64,000 bases of DNA from Physcia stellaris (lineage: Eukaryota > Ascomycota > Lecanoromycetes > Caliciales > Physciaceae). Below are positions 45,626 through 58,270 of the stretch, piece after piece; positions within the stretch are counted from its first letter, which is position 1, and each line of letters begins with the position of its first letter. Below the pieces are notes generated by a model, which was given only the letters and a program-made list of their open reading frames with translations, ran no database searches and was not told the DNA's origin. The translations under genes and the position numbers were made by a program. The DNA is taken from the NCBI GenBank assembly GCA_018902385.1, contig JABSSW010000028.1:434001-498000 (forward strand), read 5' to 3'.

Positions 45626-48600
45626 ATGGGCGTTACGGGCCTTTGGACTGTGGTCCAACCGTGTGCGTACGTATCTGTGAATCCCTATTCGTTTCTATCT
45701 GCTCGTTGGTTGCATGTGAGCGAAGTCCGCAACCCAGTGTAAAACAGATTGACATGCTACCCGAGTCGTGATCGTAGATATAGACGCTAATCGCGAGATT
45801 TCATTCAGGCGCCCAATCAAGCTCGAGACCCTAAATAAGAAAAGACTTGCTGTTGATGCATCGATATGGATATACCAGTTCCTAAAGGCTGTACGTGACA
45901 AAGAGGGAAATGCTCTTCGCAATTCGCACGTTGTGGGGTTCTTTCGCCGTATATGCAAGCTCCTCTTCTTCGGTATAAAGCCTGTCTTTGTATTTGATGG
46001 TGGTGCACCCCTCTTGAAGCGACAGACCATTGGAGCCCGAAAGGCGAGAAGAGAAGGCCGAAGGGAAGATGCGGTGCGAACAGCGGGGAAGCTCTTGGCA
46101 GTACAGATGCAAAGGCGCGCAGAGGAGGATGAGCGAAAACGAAGGGAAGAAAGGGATAGACCTGCAATTGGCCCTGTGGAAGAGGAGGTCCCTGACGATC
46201 TGGTGTATGTCGACGAGTTGCAGATGAGTGCACAAGAACGCCAACAAAAGCGATTGTTCAAGAAACAAGACGCATACCATTTACCTGACCTGCCTGTCGG
46301 TCTTTCTGAGATGGGCGGGCCAGATGACCCGAAGATTATGAGTCCTGAAGAGTTAGAGGAATATGCAAGGCAATTTCATACTGGGGAGGACATTAACATC
46401 TATGATTTCAGCAAGATTGATTTCAACAGTCAATTCTTTATCAGTCTACCAGCTACCGATCGTTATAATATTCTCAACGCAGCAAGATTGAGAAGCCGAT
46501 TGAGAATGGGCTACAGCAAAGACCAATTGGATATCATGTTTCCGGACCGCATGGCTTTTTCCAAATTTCAGATCGAAAGGGTGAAAGAGAGGAATGAACT
46601 GACCCAGCGGCTGATGAATCTGAACGGTATGAGCGGTGATGATGCTATCTTTAACACTGAAGGTGGAGGAAGAGTTGCAGGAGAAAGAGGCAAAGAGTAT
46701 GTTCTTGTCAAAAATGACGGTGTTGAGGGTGGATGGGCTTTAGGTGTGGTGAGCAACAAAAACGAAGGAGAACGTAATAAGCCCATTGATGTTGAAACCT
46801 TTGGCAAAGAGACTGCCATCGAAAATATAGAAGGAGACGAATGGGAAGAAGACGGGTTCGAGGATGTCCCGATCGAGGGGCTCAATCGTCTCCCCAAACG
46901 TTCAGCGAATACCGCTAGACCAGACACTGCCCAGAAAGTCGGTGCGAATGACACCATGGCCAAAAGGAAAGCCCTCTATCAGGCGCGTCAGCAGGAAGCT
47001 GGTTTCATTGAGGATGCAGTAGAACCAATTGACGAAGACCCTGACTCATTGTTTATTCCCCAAGGCCCCGAAGAGGGCAGACAAAGCTCTGCACAGAGCG
47101 ATGTAGACGTCTTATTCGAGGATGTCCCTCTTCACGATGCATGTGAGGATGATGAATTGCAAAAGGCAATTGCTATGTCTTTAGAGGCTTTCGAAGATCA
47201 TTCGGCCAAGAAGGTCCAGGAGCCCGCAGACAAAGCATGTTATGTAGGCCCAGATATCGATAAACCTCTAGACTTCAATCGAAGAAATGCAAAGGTTGGT
47301 CGCGACTTTGCACATCAAACTAATGCCAGGGCAATGGGCTTGGGCTCGTTGGAGAAGTACAGAATCACGAATGATAAGCTCAGCGAAGATGAAAGCATGA
47401 GCCTAGACAATGCAGGTCCTGTCCCAAGTAAGGATCCGTCCAGGCCAATCGCTACAAAATCAAGCGATTTGTCCACATCTCGAGGCTTCGAGGGTCCTTT
47501 GCCCTTTGAGTCGATAAATCTCGGCAAGTCAGTATTTGGCAAGAAAAAGAAGAGTGTTGCTGAAGAAGGCGGCGGGTTTGAAAAAGAGCCAACAACAACC
47601 GAGAAAAGGCAACAAGACTTACCTCCATGGTTCTCTGCAGAGGCCACAAAGGAGGCCAAGGAATGGAAAGACCCCGGCAGCGGACAATCAAAACAACTTG
47701 ATGTTTCAGCCGAGGAACCCAATCTTCTACATCACGCGCGACTGCATCGACATGAGACTGGAGAAGTCATAGATCTCGACGCTGCCAACGCGGGCGTTGA
47801 AGAGGTCATTGAGGTTGAATCATCGGACAACGAAACAAATGACGATGTCATAGTGGGAGCATCCGTTCCGCTTGATTCAGAGATGAGGATGGGCGATGTA
47901 GCAGACTTAACCAGAGCTGAACCACCAAAACCGCATCCCATGATATATGAGTCGCCCCCTAGGCACGGAGATCATCCAGTGGCGATTCCACCAGCGAAGA
48001 CCTCATCTCAGCAAGAATCCGACAGTGATGAGCTGATCGAGTGGGAAGAAAGCGATCTAGAAAACGATGGACCAAAAGTACCACAGCAGTCAACTCTTCC
48101 ATCTCTAGCAGATGGCGGGTCTCCGGGCGTTGCCTTTCCAGCTTCACCCTCTGCGTCTGACTTCGAAGATGTCGACCTTAATCCTAAAAATATAACAGAA
48201 GCCCCTCACACGGAACCGTCGCCGATTCCGACCGCTGTTCCAACCCTCCCTACTGAAGACACTTTTGATAATATGCAGCTGGATGACGAAGCGGAGATAT
48301 ACTCTGACCCAGAAGAAGAAGACTTGATGCGGCAGATGGCAGTGGAAGCTGAGGAACATGCTCGCTTCTCAGCGACATTGAATCCTCAATCTCATCTTCA
48401 ATCTGCCGAAGAGTACGAGAAAGAATTGCGCCAACTCCGCACGCAACAGAAGAAGGACCGGCGAGATGCAGATGAAGTCTCCCAGATCATGGTCACTGAA
48501 TGTCAGCAACTCCTCAAGTTTTTCGGTCTTCCCTACATTACCGCACCAATGGAAGCCGAAGCGCAGTGCGCCGAGCTTGTGAGTCTAGGGCTAGTAGATG

Positions 48601-49616
48601 GAATAGTGACTGATGATTCTGATGTTTTCTTATTTGGTGGAACGCGCGTATACAAAAACATGTTCAATCAAGCCAAGTTTGTCGAGTGCTATCTAGCCTC
48701 TGATCTGGAGAAGGAATATTCACTCACTCGATCAAAATTGGTCAGCATTGCCCACCTACTCGGGAGTGATTACACTGAGGGCCTTCCTTCTGTGGGACCA
48801 GTAACAGCACTAGAAATTCTTTCCGAATTCGAAAATCTGGAGGCTTTCTCCGAGTGGTGGGGAACTGTTCAATTGGGGCAATCTGCGAGCTCCATAGATA
48901 CGTCTTCTTCATTTCGCAAGAAGTTCAAAAAGAATGCAGCAAAGATCTTCTTACCCAACGGCTTCCCGGACAGACGCGTTGATGAAGCATACCTGCATCC
49001 AGAAGTCGATCATGACCCATCACCCTTCGCTTGGGGTGTTCCGGACCTCGATGCCCTCCGTGGCTTTCTGATGGCAACGATCGGTTGGAGTCAAGAGCGG
49101 ACTGACGAGGTGCTCGTGCCTGTAGTGAAAGACATGAATCGTAGGGAAAACGAGGGTACACAAGCCAACATAACGCAGTTCTTTGGTGGCAGCGTAGGAA
49201 TAGGAGCCAATAAGCCATCCGCTGATGGTGCTTTCGCACCCAGGAGAAGAGTCGAAAAAAGCAAGAGGATGACCAATGCCTTGGGTCGGCTGCATGCAAG
49301 AGCCAAGGACCGAACGATAAGCGAAGATGAGGGACTTTCAGGGGATAGAGAGAGAGAGAGCGTGACTGCTGATGTAGTCTCATCCGGTACATCAATACAT
49401 CAGAATAAGACGACGCAGAAGACCGATAATGAAGCCAAGAAATCTCGCTCAAACACCAAGCGAAAGTCACGGGCACCAAAGAAGAGACCTGCTCAGGAAA
49501 GCCCAGTGTCCGAGTTGTCTAAAAGTGACGATGAGGATGACTTTGTCGTGACGAAGAGATCTCGAAAAGGCACGAAGAGCAAGCGATCGAGAAAGGGTGT
49601 CGCTGACGAAGAGTGA
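45626..49616 (+). CDS. RAD2: RAD2/XPG nucleotide excision repair endonuclease
   Basis: Exons are 45626..45666 and 45809..49616, giving 1282 residues. The 142-nt intron splits MGVTGLWTVVQPCA from RPIKLETLNKKRLAVDAS, restoring the N-nuclease start that must be exactly at the N-terminus. Active-site acids are D30 (AVDAS) and D77 (VFDGG), the same numbers as in human XPG. The I-region is near residues 925-960 with E929 and E931 in MEAEAQCAEL and TDDSDVFLFG. LLGSDYTEGLPSVGPVTALE is the helix-two-turn-helix. A long acidic spacer separates N and I regions. QANITQFF (about 1132-1139) is a PCNA-interacting motif, and the tail is basic (nuclear signal). The enzyme cuts 3' of bulky lesions with TFIIH. 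The gene is intact. Confidence 0.95.
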
Positions 49617-50134
49617 AATGTCCCATCTCTGGTTAGCATGCTACTTTAGGCGTTTGGCCTGGGAAGAGGAGGCTTTGCAGCATAGCGATGGTGTCTAGAA
49701 TATTATGTATATTGAGTGTTAATAGAGATTATTTCTTCAAGTACATGCTTCTCATCACTACATACCGTGAGCCCTAATTCAGCTCCATCGTCGAAGGCCG
49801 GCATGAAGAATGCTACCCTGTCGCTTTGTACCATTAAGGTCGGCACGCAATTCAGTCATTCCTTTCAACCCGAGTCGCACCATGAGACCAAGATGTACTG
49901 TCCTAAGGCATCTGACCTGCTCTACAGATACATCCACGAATACGGGCGCGCTTTCAAGATGGGATTCTCTTCGACGATACGAGCTCGACGGGTACAGTCC
50001 CCTTCCACAGCGGGTGAATAGCGCCATTTAGCGTTGCATGCTGCAGCCCTTACCCTAGCTTGTTTAGGCAGTGATTTGCATCACGTGAAACCTGACCTTG
50101 GCATCAAGGCTAGCCTAATTCGGAATCATGTTAT
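49617..50134. other. RAD2 3' flank up to the composition boundary
   Basis: Ordinary composition, no supported gene. A TCACGTGA lies at 50081-50088. The base composition changes abruptly at about 50,135-50,160. Confidence 0.5.
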
Positions 50135-52759
50135 GATTCGAAAAATGTTGCAAATGATCGTTTTCGAAAACTCAAAATTCAGACAATTTTATGTCTTTAT
50201 GTCAAAAAAAAAATCATTTAATATGATAAAATGTTTGTATTTTTCTACAATTTTGCAAAACGATAAAAATTGATTAAATTGCTAAAAAATCGCTCAAAAT
50301 CATCATTTTTCTTTTTTTTGAATAATTCTTTTTTTTTATCTCATTGTCTTCGAAATCGTTATGATGTTTAATAATAAATATGATCATCATTTGCAATCAA
50401 AATCGTTTGAATGCGACGTGACATGAAATCGATGAAATTTTCAATTTTTTTTTGATTCAATGTTTTTCATTTTTCATTCAACGTTTTCATGATAATTTTT
50501 TTGATTGTGAATTTGAATCGACGATGATTGATTCGTCGTTTAAATGTTGTTCATATTTTTTCAATGAAATTAAAATCGAAAAATTGCGAAAATCAATTCA
50601 TAAAAAACATTCTCATTTCGATGATTCGTTTTTGAATATACTTGAAAACATGCGAAAACGCATTGTTTTGTTGAATAATTATTTTGAACAATTCAAAACG
50701 TGATGTAAAAATAATACAAAATTCATTTTGCATCATGACGTGACGAGTGAAATTCAAAAATTTTTCGAAAATAAAAAACTCGTCGTCGTCGCTGAAATCG
50801 AATGTGATAAATTCATTGTTTCGAAAATTTTCTTCGCAAAACTTTCAAAAATCGTGAAGATTTTGTATGTAATGAACACACGTTTAATTCATAACGAGCG
50901 AAAATATGATTTACAAACAATATGTGTTCACAATACGTTTTGAAATTGATTTTTTTTCAATTTTGATTGTTTTATTCAATCAACGATTTTTTGCAATGAT
51001 ATGCAATAAAATCATGAATTATACAAAATGTAAACTTTTTGAATTTCGATTTTACACAATCACGATGTAATTTTTTTTTTGCACGACGAATTATTCATCG
51101 TTTGCAATTATCATCGTTTTGAAAAATCGTCTCATCGATGAAAATGACGAAACGTCATTGTTTCTTATTTCAATGTTGATATTTAATGACGAAAATCATG
51201 CGCTTTTCAAAATGCACGTTATTTAAAAAAAATTTTGATATGATCATACGACGATAAAAATTTTCGTGTTGAAAAATTCATTTAATCGTGAATGTCGAAA
51301 TGAACAAATTCAATTTTTTTTTCATTTTTTGAAAAATCAATTGACGTTCGTTCGAATCGACGATGACGCAATCAATGATACGACAACGAATTGATGTATC
51401 AACGATTGAAAATCTGTTTCGATCTCGACGAAAAATGTAAAATTTTTGACAAATACGTCAAATCGACACGTAATTGAGTTTAAATTTTCGAGCAATAATT
51501 AAAAACGTTCATTCAACAACATGACGAAAAATTTTGATTTGAGTACGAATTTTGCTGATAATATGATTTTTTTCGTTGATATTATCGAAATTGACAACGA
51601 TATAATTCGAAACGTTCTGATGTAATTAATAAATGATTTTGTTATATTGAAAAAATTTATTTATTGATTGATTGAAATTGTCATGCAATATTTCATTTAC
51701 AATGCGATCGTTAACGATTTCAAAATTCAAATTGATCAACATAACAATTTTCTCATTGTTAATCGAATGCATGATGAATTTTTTTAATTTTTCGATTTCA
51801 TTGCGTATCAAATTCATGATTATGAATTCGAAATTCGTTTCTCAATCACGATCATTCATTTCAATTTTCATTTCAGTGTTTTCGATGTTTGTATCGTATT
51901 TATACTCGAAAACAACGACGTGATTGCGAATTAAAAGTTGACGTGTATTCTCATCGTACGAAAAAAAAACAAGTTCAAAAAAATTGTTTCAACGAAAAAA
52001 AAATCTGAACGACGAAATGTCGAAAAAGAAAAAAATGCAAAAAATGCAAATGCAAAGTCGAAATCGTCAGAAAAATAATCAATGATGCTTTGAAAAATCA
52101 TTTTGATATTTGAATAATTGAACAAATGTTTTGAAATTTGTAAATTGATAATCAATAAAAACAAAAAACAAAAACGAATTTGTATGAAAATTGCAATGAT
52201 ATGATGTTCAAATTTCTGAATTTTCAAATTTTTTATATACATTTTTTTTTTCATCGAAATTTCTATCTTTCGAAATTGCGTTTTTTTCAGTTTTTTCAAC
52301 GTTTTCGACGTTATTTGATTTTATTTCATTGTTTTTTCTCATTTCATATCGAGATTCGAAAGTGCAAAATTTTCACAACATTTTATTGTTTTGATCGTTT
52401 TTTTTAGCGTTTTTCAATCATCAACGTCATGATATTCATTGTTCGCAAATTGATTCAAATTCTTGAAACGCGAAAACGATTGAAAAATTCAATATAATTG
52501 TCGTCATAGTGAAAACAACTAAAATAAATCGTCAATCAATTGAAAAAAATCGTGAAAAAAAAATGAAAAAATCAATTGTTTTTCGTTTTTGCGATTTTGA
52601 AATTTCAAATCGACGCGTAATCAAAATCAAAAATAAAATGACGCAATCGTCAACAAAACGTACGATTATTGCAAAATTCGTGATGTATTGAATTTCGATA
52701 ATTGAATTTTTCATGTTGTTGTTGTTTCATGAAATCGATTTTTTGTAAGATACGAAATG
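50135..52759. other. Unclassified mutated repeat sequence
   Basis: No element could be named. Plus-strand frames at 50452-50943 are open but match no family with confidence. The mutation pattern equals that of the retroelements to the right, so this is probably repeat-derived. Confidence 0.4.
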
Positions 52760-52932
52760 TAACATCAGAAATGTATAGTTTCTGATTGATAATTAGATTA
52801 ATTTTTAAAAAATCAGAAATTCTAGTCATTATTTTTTCGCTATATACAAATGTACGAATAAAGAAAATAAAGAATTTCAATTGCAAATCATTCGATTTGC
52901 TGTTTGTTGTTGTATAAAAAATGCAAACAACA
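52760..52932 (-). mobile_element. Candidate LTR (173 bp), 3' end of chromovirus fossil A
   Basis: On the minus strand the segment begins TGTTGTTTGCAT and ends GATGTTACA, so it has TG...CA ends and matching TGT/ACA tips. A purine run (GAAAAAA) lies just before it on the minus strand, the position of a polypurine tract. It keeps more ApG/CpT than the flanking interior. Only one copy is seen, so the second LTR is unverified. Confidence 0.5.
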
Positions 52933-55900
52933 TTTTTTCGAATTCGATGTTTGTTTTGCATATGATCATGATGCATATTTCGATTTTATCGAAATTCGAT
53001 CATATTTTATGTCGATTTGAATTTTGAATGTTTTACATGCGTTTTTTTTTAACATCGAAATTTTTGAAATGATCAAAATTTTTTCATTTGTTTTGTAACA
53101 AAAATTTTTAAATTTGTATATTTTTTGATTTGAAAAATCATTGTCGTTGTGATTTTCGCATCGAAAATCGTTGATTTGAAAAATCATTGTGATCGTAATT
53201 TTCGCATCGAATATTTTTCGCAATTCACAATCAGTTTGCGTTAAAAATTTGAAAAAACATTTTTTTGAATAATTCAAAAAAAGCATGATTTGATGATTTT
53301 ATTGTTTGTTGCTTTCAATATTGATAATTTGATTTCGTACAATTCACAATTTTCGATATGATGATTGACAGCTGATTTGTTGACAACGAAATCGAATTCG
53401 AATTTTTTTTGCATATTTCATTTTTCTGTTTTCGTATATCAGAGTCGATATGTTATTGCAAATTGTTAAACGAAATAAATTCGAATAATCGCGATCGCAA
53501 TTGACATATCAAATTTCGAAATTTTTATCGTTGCATTCAATAACATATTTCACATTCATATTCAACGTTCAATCAAATCGAACAACAATTTTTGAAAATG
53601 TTTTTGACACGATTCAGTTTTTCATGCGTCGTAAGTTTTAGACAATAAATAGCATCGAATCAAATGTGAAATGTTGATTTTTTTGTCAACGATTTTATCG
53701 TGAAAATTACATTTATTTGACGTCGAACGCGTCGACGATTCGTAAATTTATTGACATCGTTTTTTTTTCGAATTTTTCATATGAAATTTTTTGAGCATAT
53801 TTTTAAAATGTTTGATCATTGACACGAATTTTCAAATACGTTTTTCGTAATTTTTTCATTGAACGAGATAATAAAATTTTGACTCGCTATATGATTTGTT
53901 CGAAATTTGTTTTTTTTTGTAAATTTTGCTGTCTAGAATGATTTCGATTCAATATTTTTCATTGATGAATTTTTCGTTTTTTTCGATGTCGATGTCATCT
54001 GATTGATACGTGAATTTTAACGAAGTTTTTTTTTTTTTTTAAATATGATTTTTTCGAGCAACGAAACGTGAAAAACATTGTGAATTCGTCAACGTTTGAA
54101 TATATTTATGCGATATGCTTGATTTTTTATTGTATTCAATACTTTGAATGATTCGAAGAATTTTCATTTCAACTTTTTGTTGCGTTTGATACGAATATTT
54201 TTGACGTTGACGTTAACGTAATTTTTCACGTCGAAACTCATCAGTTTGATTTTTGTATTTTTGTATTTGATTTGTTGTTTTTGAACGTAAATTAAATTGA
54301 TTTTCAGTATTTTCATCAGTTCGATCAGCTTTTCGACATGCTTTTTAACAGATTTGAATTTAACTTTAAAGTTTGCAAAATTTTCGAAAAACATTTTGAA
54401 CGTGTATTTTTGTATCGTTTCGAACGATGACATTTGCGTGAACGCATGTTTATTATTGTTATAAACAAATTCAATCATCGACAGTAGTTTCATTCAGTCA
54501 TTTTGTTCAAAATTGACAAAAATTCCGAAATATTGTTTCATGATTGAGTTTTGTCGTTTCGTTTGATCATTTGTTTGCGAATGATAAGTCGTGAATAATT
54601 TCAATTTTATTTTCAGAATATAACATAATGCGTCATGATATTTAGCGATAAAAATCGAGTTTCTGTTTGTTGTTATTGACGATGAAAAATCATGAAATTT
54701 AATGATTTTTCGAATTAAGATTTCGACGAGATTTTTTGCGATTATCGTTTTCGTGATTGAAATGTAATGTGTCATTTTGATCAGACGATTTATCACAACG
54801 AATATTGTATCATACGTCGTTTCATTTCATGCTTTGCTTTTTGAAAAATTCGTTACGAAATTCATTGTAAAGTCAGTTCATTTGAATTTCGATATAAAAA
54901 GAAACGAGAATTTTTCATATGATTTGTGACGAAATGTCTTGTTTTTTTTGCAAATAGCACATGTTTCGCAATGTTTTTTTATTTGTGCACGCATGTTCGA
55001 ATCGTGTTCGACGTTTTTTTCGAAATTGTTTCGTTTTTGATTAAATCAATAATATTTTTTTCGTATCAATTCAAGAGTACGTTTTATTTCGAAATGATCA
55101 ACGAGAAAATTGTCATGATTTGTTTTTATGACATTTTTTTTCAAATTTGACGAAACGTACAGACAATCATCGTGTCACAATATTTTTTTTTCGTTTTGTC
55201 AATGCGAATGTGACATATCAAAAATAATTAGTTTTTGTTTCATTTGAATCGCGCATGAATTTTGATTTAACAATGAACGTATCAATTCGACGAAATTGTT
55301 AATGATTTTATCGTCGTATGCAACATCATGTTCGTAAATATGTTTTTTTGCAAACATTTCGTTGATCGACTGAAAAATCGTTGCATTATTCAGTATTAAT
55401 ATTTTTCATTCATCGATAATCACGTTTGATGCACATTTTTGAAAATCAAAAAAATCATTCGCAAATTTGTTTTTTTCATTATTGAATTCGAGCATCGTTG
55501 TTTTAATTTCGTTCACGCAAATTTGAAATTCGTTCGAAATCGATTGCAGAAATTGTCGCAAACGCGTCAGAATTTGACGATTGTTTTCAATTTTTTTTTC
55601 AATTGTGATCATATAATCAAATCGTCGAAACAAATTGTTTGCAAAATTTTTGTTGTCAAAACGATAATCGATGACGAAATTGTAACGAAACAATTTTTGC
55701 GTTCATCGTATTTGTCGAAATGATAATTTCGTTGTGATCATAAAGCGATTGAGATTTCGATGATTCGTCAGAACGAATATTTGTTTTTTCGCTTTTTCGA
55801 AATAATGACGTCATTGTTTGAATGCGAAAATTATGATCAGAAATTTTTTGTCGTGAATTTCATAATTGCATTTCGTTGAAATCAATTTTTTGAAAAAATA

Positions 55901-58125
55901 AATTATCGAATGTCAATGATTTTGATCGTCGAATTGACAAAAAATTTCATTTATTGTTTTGTTCGAAACGTCGATTTTCACACGTATGAATTTAGTCGAA
56001 TCGAAATGTTGCAAAATAAATGTTTTCAGAAATGCATCTCGTAAACGTTTGAAAGTTTCGTAAATTTCGAAAATCAAAAAGTTATTCGACAATCGTTTTT
56101 TTTTGTGATTTTTGTTTCGATTTTTGTTCGGATTACGTTTTCGTTTGATTTTTTTTTATGAAATTCTGTTGATTTTTTTAGCATTGAAATTAAAAATAAT
56201 GTTAACTTATTGAAGTTCTTGATGAATCGTTTATAAAAATTGCACAATTCAAAAAATTTCAGAATTTTTGACACGTTTTTGAGCGTCGATCACTTTTGTA
56301 TAACATCGATTTTATTTTTTTGCATTTGTATTTTTTTTGAAAATACAACGAAATTTAAAAAGTCAATGCTGTTTTTGAAAAATTTACACTTTTTCATATT
56401 GATGAAAAACTTGTGTTTTCGCAAGCGATTTAGCATTCATTTGACGTTTTCGATGTGCTGTTTTTCGTTCATGAAATATATGATTATATTGTTCAAATAA
56501 ATTATGACAGTGAAATCGAATCGCTCGATCAGAATTTTATTGACGAAATTTTGAAACGTCGCAAATGCATTAGTAAAATCGAAAAATAAAACGATATATT
56601 CAAAATGTTCGTATCGTGTTTTGAACGTCGTTTTTCATTCGTTTTTTTTTTTGATACGTAGTTTATTGTACGTTGCTATCATATCGAGATTGATATAAAT
56701 GCGAATTTTGCTCAAACGATTTAGATTTTCATCGATTAACGACAAAAAATATTTATTTTTTATCGTCAAGAGATTCAAATCTTTGTAATTCACACATAAT
56801 TTCAGAATTTTGTTTTTTTTTTTGACGAACAAAATTGATGCTTCGACTGAAAAAGTGAAAAATTTGATGAAATCGTTTTTGAAATATTTGTTCAAATAAA
56901 CTCGTAATATCTTAAATTCGTTTTTTGACAATGAATAAATGAAATCGTAAAAAATTTTTTTGTTTGATTTCAAATCAATAGCATGATCGTCTGATTCGTG
57001 ATCAAATAATTCGTATGTTTTGTTTTCATCTGTCAGATCAGCGAATTTCTTCAAAACTTCGAATATGATGACTTTAATATTTGATTTATTTTTTATTTTC
57101 GCAAGAATCGAATCAATTTGTGTTCGTCGTTCGATATGTACGTTATTCATGTTCTTTTTCTCGTCATGAAAACTCGTACAAACATGACGAAAATCTGTTT
57201 TTTGTCATCGACGACAACGCTGATTAATTTTTTTGATTCGATTTTCTCGATACGATTTACGATGAAAAAAATTGATTTTACAATCAATGATCACGATTCG
57301 ATTTTGTCGATTTTTCAATTTATTTTTGCGTTTGATAATTGCATTCATGACAGATTTAACGTCATGTTTCATGTCAGATTCGTTTCTAGAAAATTATCAT
57401 TGAAAAAACGATTCACATTGTTCTCGTTTTGCATTTCGAATTGCACGAAATAAACGTCATAGATTTTGAAAAAATGATTATCGATAATCATTGTTTCGCA
57501 ACTAGACACGTTGAATAATTCTAATTCAAATTGTTTAACAAAAATATTATTTATCAAACTGATTTTTGCTTCTGAATTCATGATTGTTTCGAATTTTAAT
57601 TTGTTTTTTTCGTCTGATTCTTTATTTATTTTGATCATTGTTTTTTTGTATTTAGTCATGCGAAGCTTTTTTCGACGACGTTTGACGTTTTTGATTTCGA
57701 TATCGATCGTAAACGACTCGTCAAAATTAAAATCAGTTTCGTCATTCAGTATAGAATTTTTCGTTGTGTCAGTTTGATTGAAAATCATCAAATCGATTAT
57801 TTTTTTAATTTCGAGTCGAATGTTATCTTTCATGTATGTTTTTTCGACTTTTTGTTCTTACAGTTTTTGAAAATACAGTTTGATTTATCGCAATTTTTGC
57901 ATTTATTGTTGTTCACAATATTTTTGAATTCGTTTTTGATTCAACGTCATAATTTTTTGAATTTGACTGATTTTTGATTAAAATTATCAAATCTGAATTT
58001 TTTATCGTTTTTTTCTTTTCGATTTTTGTTGAATCGAAATTGATTATTGTTTTTTTTTTCGTCGAAGTTTTTTTCGTCTTTTTTGCGCTTATTATAGTCG
58101 TTTTTAGATTTATTTTTGTTTGAAT
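52760..58125 (-). mobile_element. Ty3/Gypsy chromovirus fossil A, broken and incomplete
   Basis: A heavily decayed minus-strand retroelement in normal pol order. Recognisable parts are the Gag zinc-knuckle end (about 57800-58125), protease region (57370-57830), reverse transcriptase (about 56050-57150; DHAIDLK and ILFVKKKNKILKLCVNYKDL), RNase H (about 55400-55700), integrase (about 54160-55150; a core resembling FHPQTDGQTERQN), and a chromodomain region (about 53880-54060). A candidate LTR closes its 3' end. The Gag start and the 5' LTR are missing; the element stops at about 58,125. It carries dozens of breaks and no working gene. Age is old relative to the mutation process that reshaped it. 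Confidence 0.75.
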
Positions 58126-58270
58126 TGCTGTAAAACTCGTACTAGAAATAGTATAGTCTAATGGATTATTGGCATCAAAGATGTATAACTTGAAATGTAA
58201 TATATTGATTTATTAATCGTTACAGAACAAATTACGTTCTGCAATTGCTTTTTATTCACATTTTATCTAT
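58126..58270. repeat. Less mutated 145-bp island between the two fossils
   Basis: This stretch retains GG, AG and CT (for example AATGGATTATTGGCATCAAA), unlike both flanks. It has no coding potential and no clear resemblance to the LTR at 52760. It may be part of a later short insertion or a different LTR fragment. Confidence 0.45.

Noticed and set aside
46568-49479. Long minus-strand frames antisense to RAD2
   Set aside because: Shadows of the intact RAD2 frame.
50452-50943. Possible mariner-like transposase (an LHHD motif after a helical segment)
   Set aside because: The sequence after LHHD cannot be derived from the usual PPYSPDL region by C-to-T or G-to-A change, and the spacing is off. 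Left unclassified.
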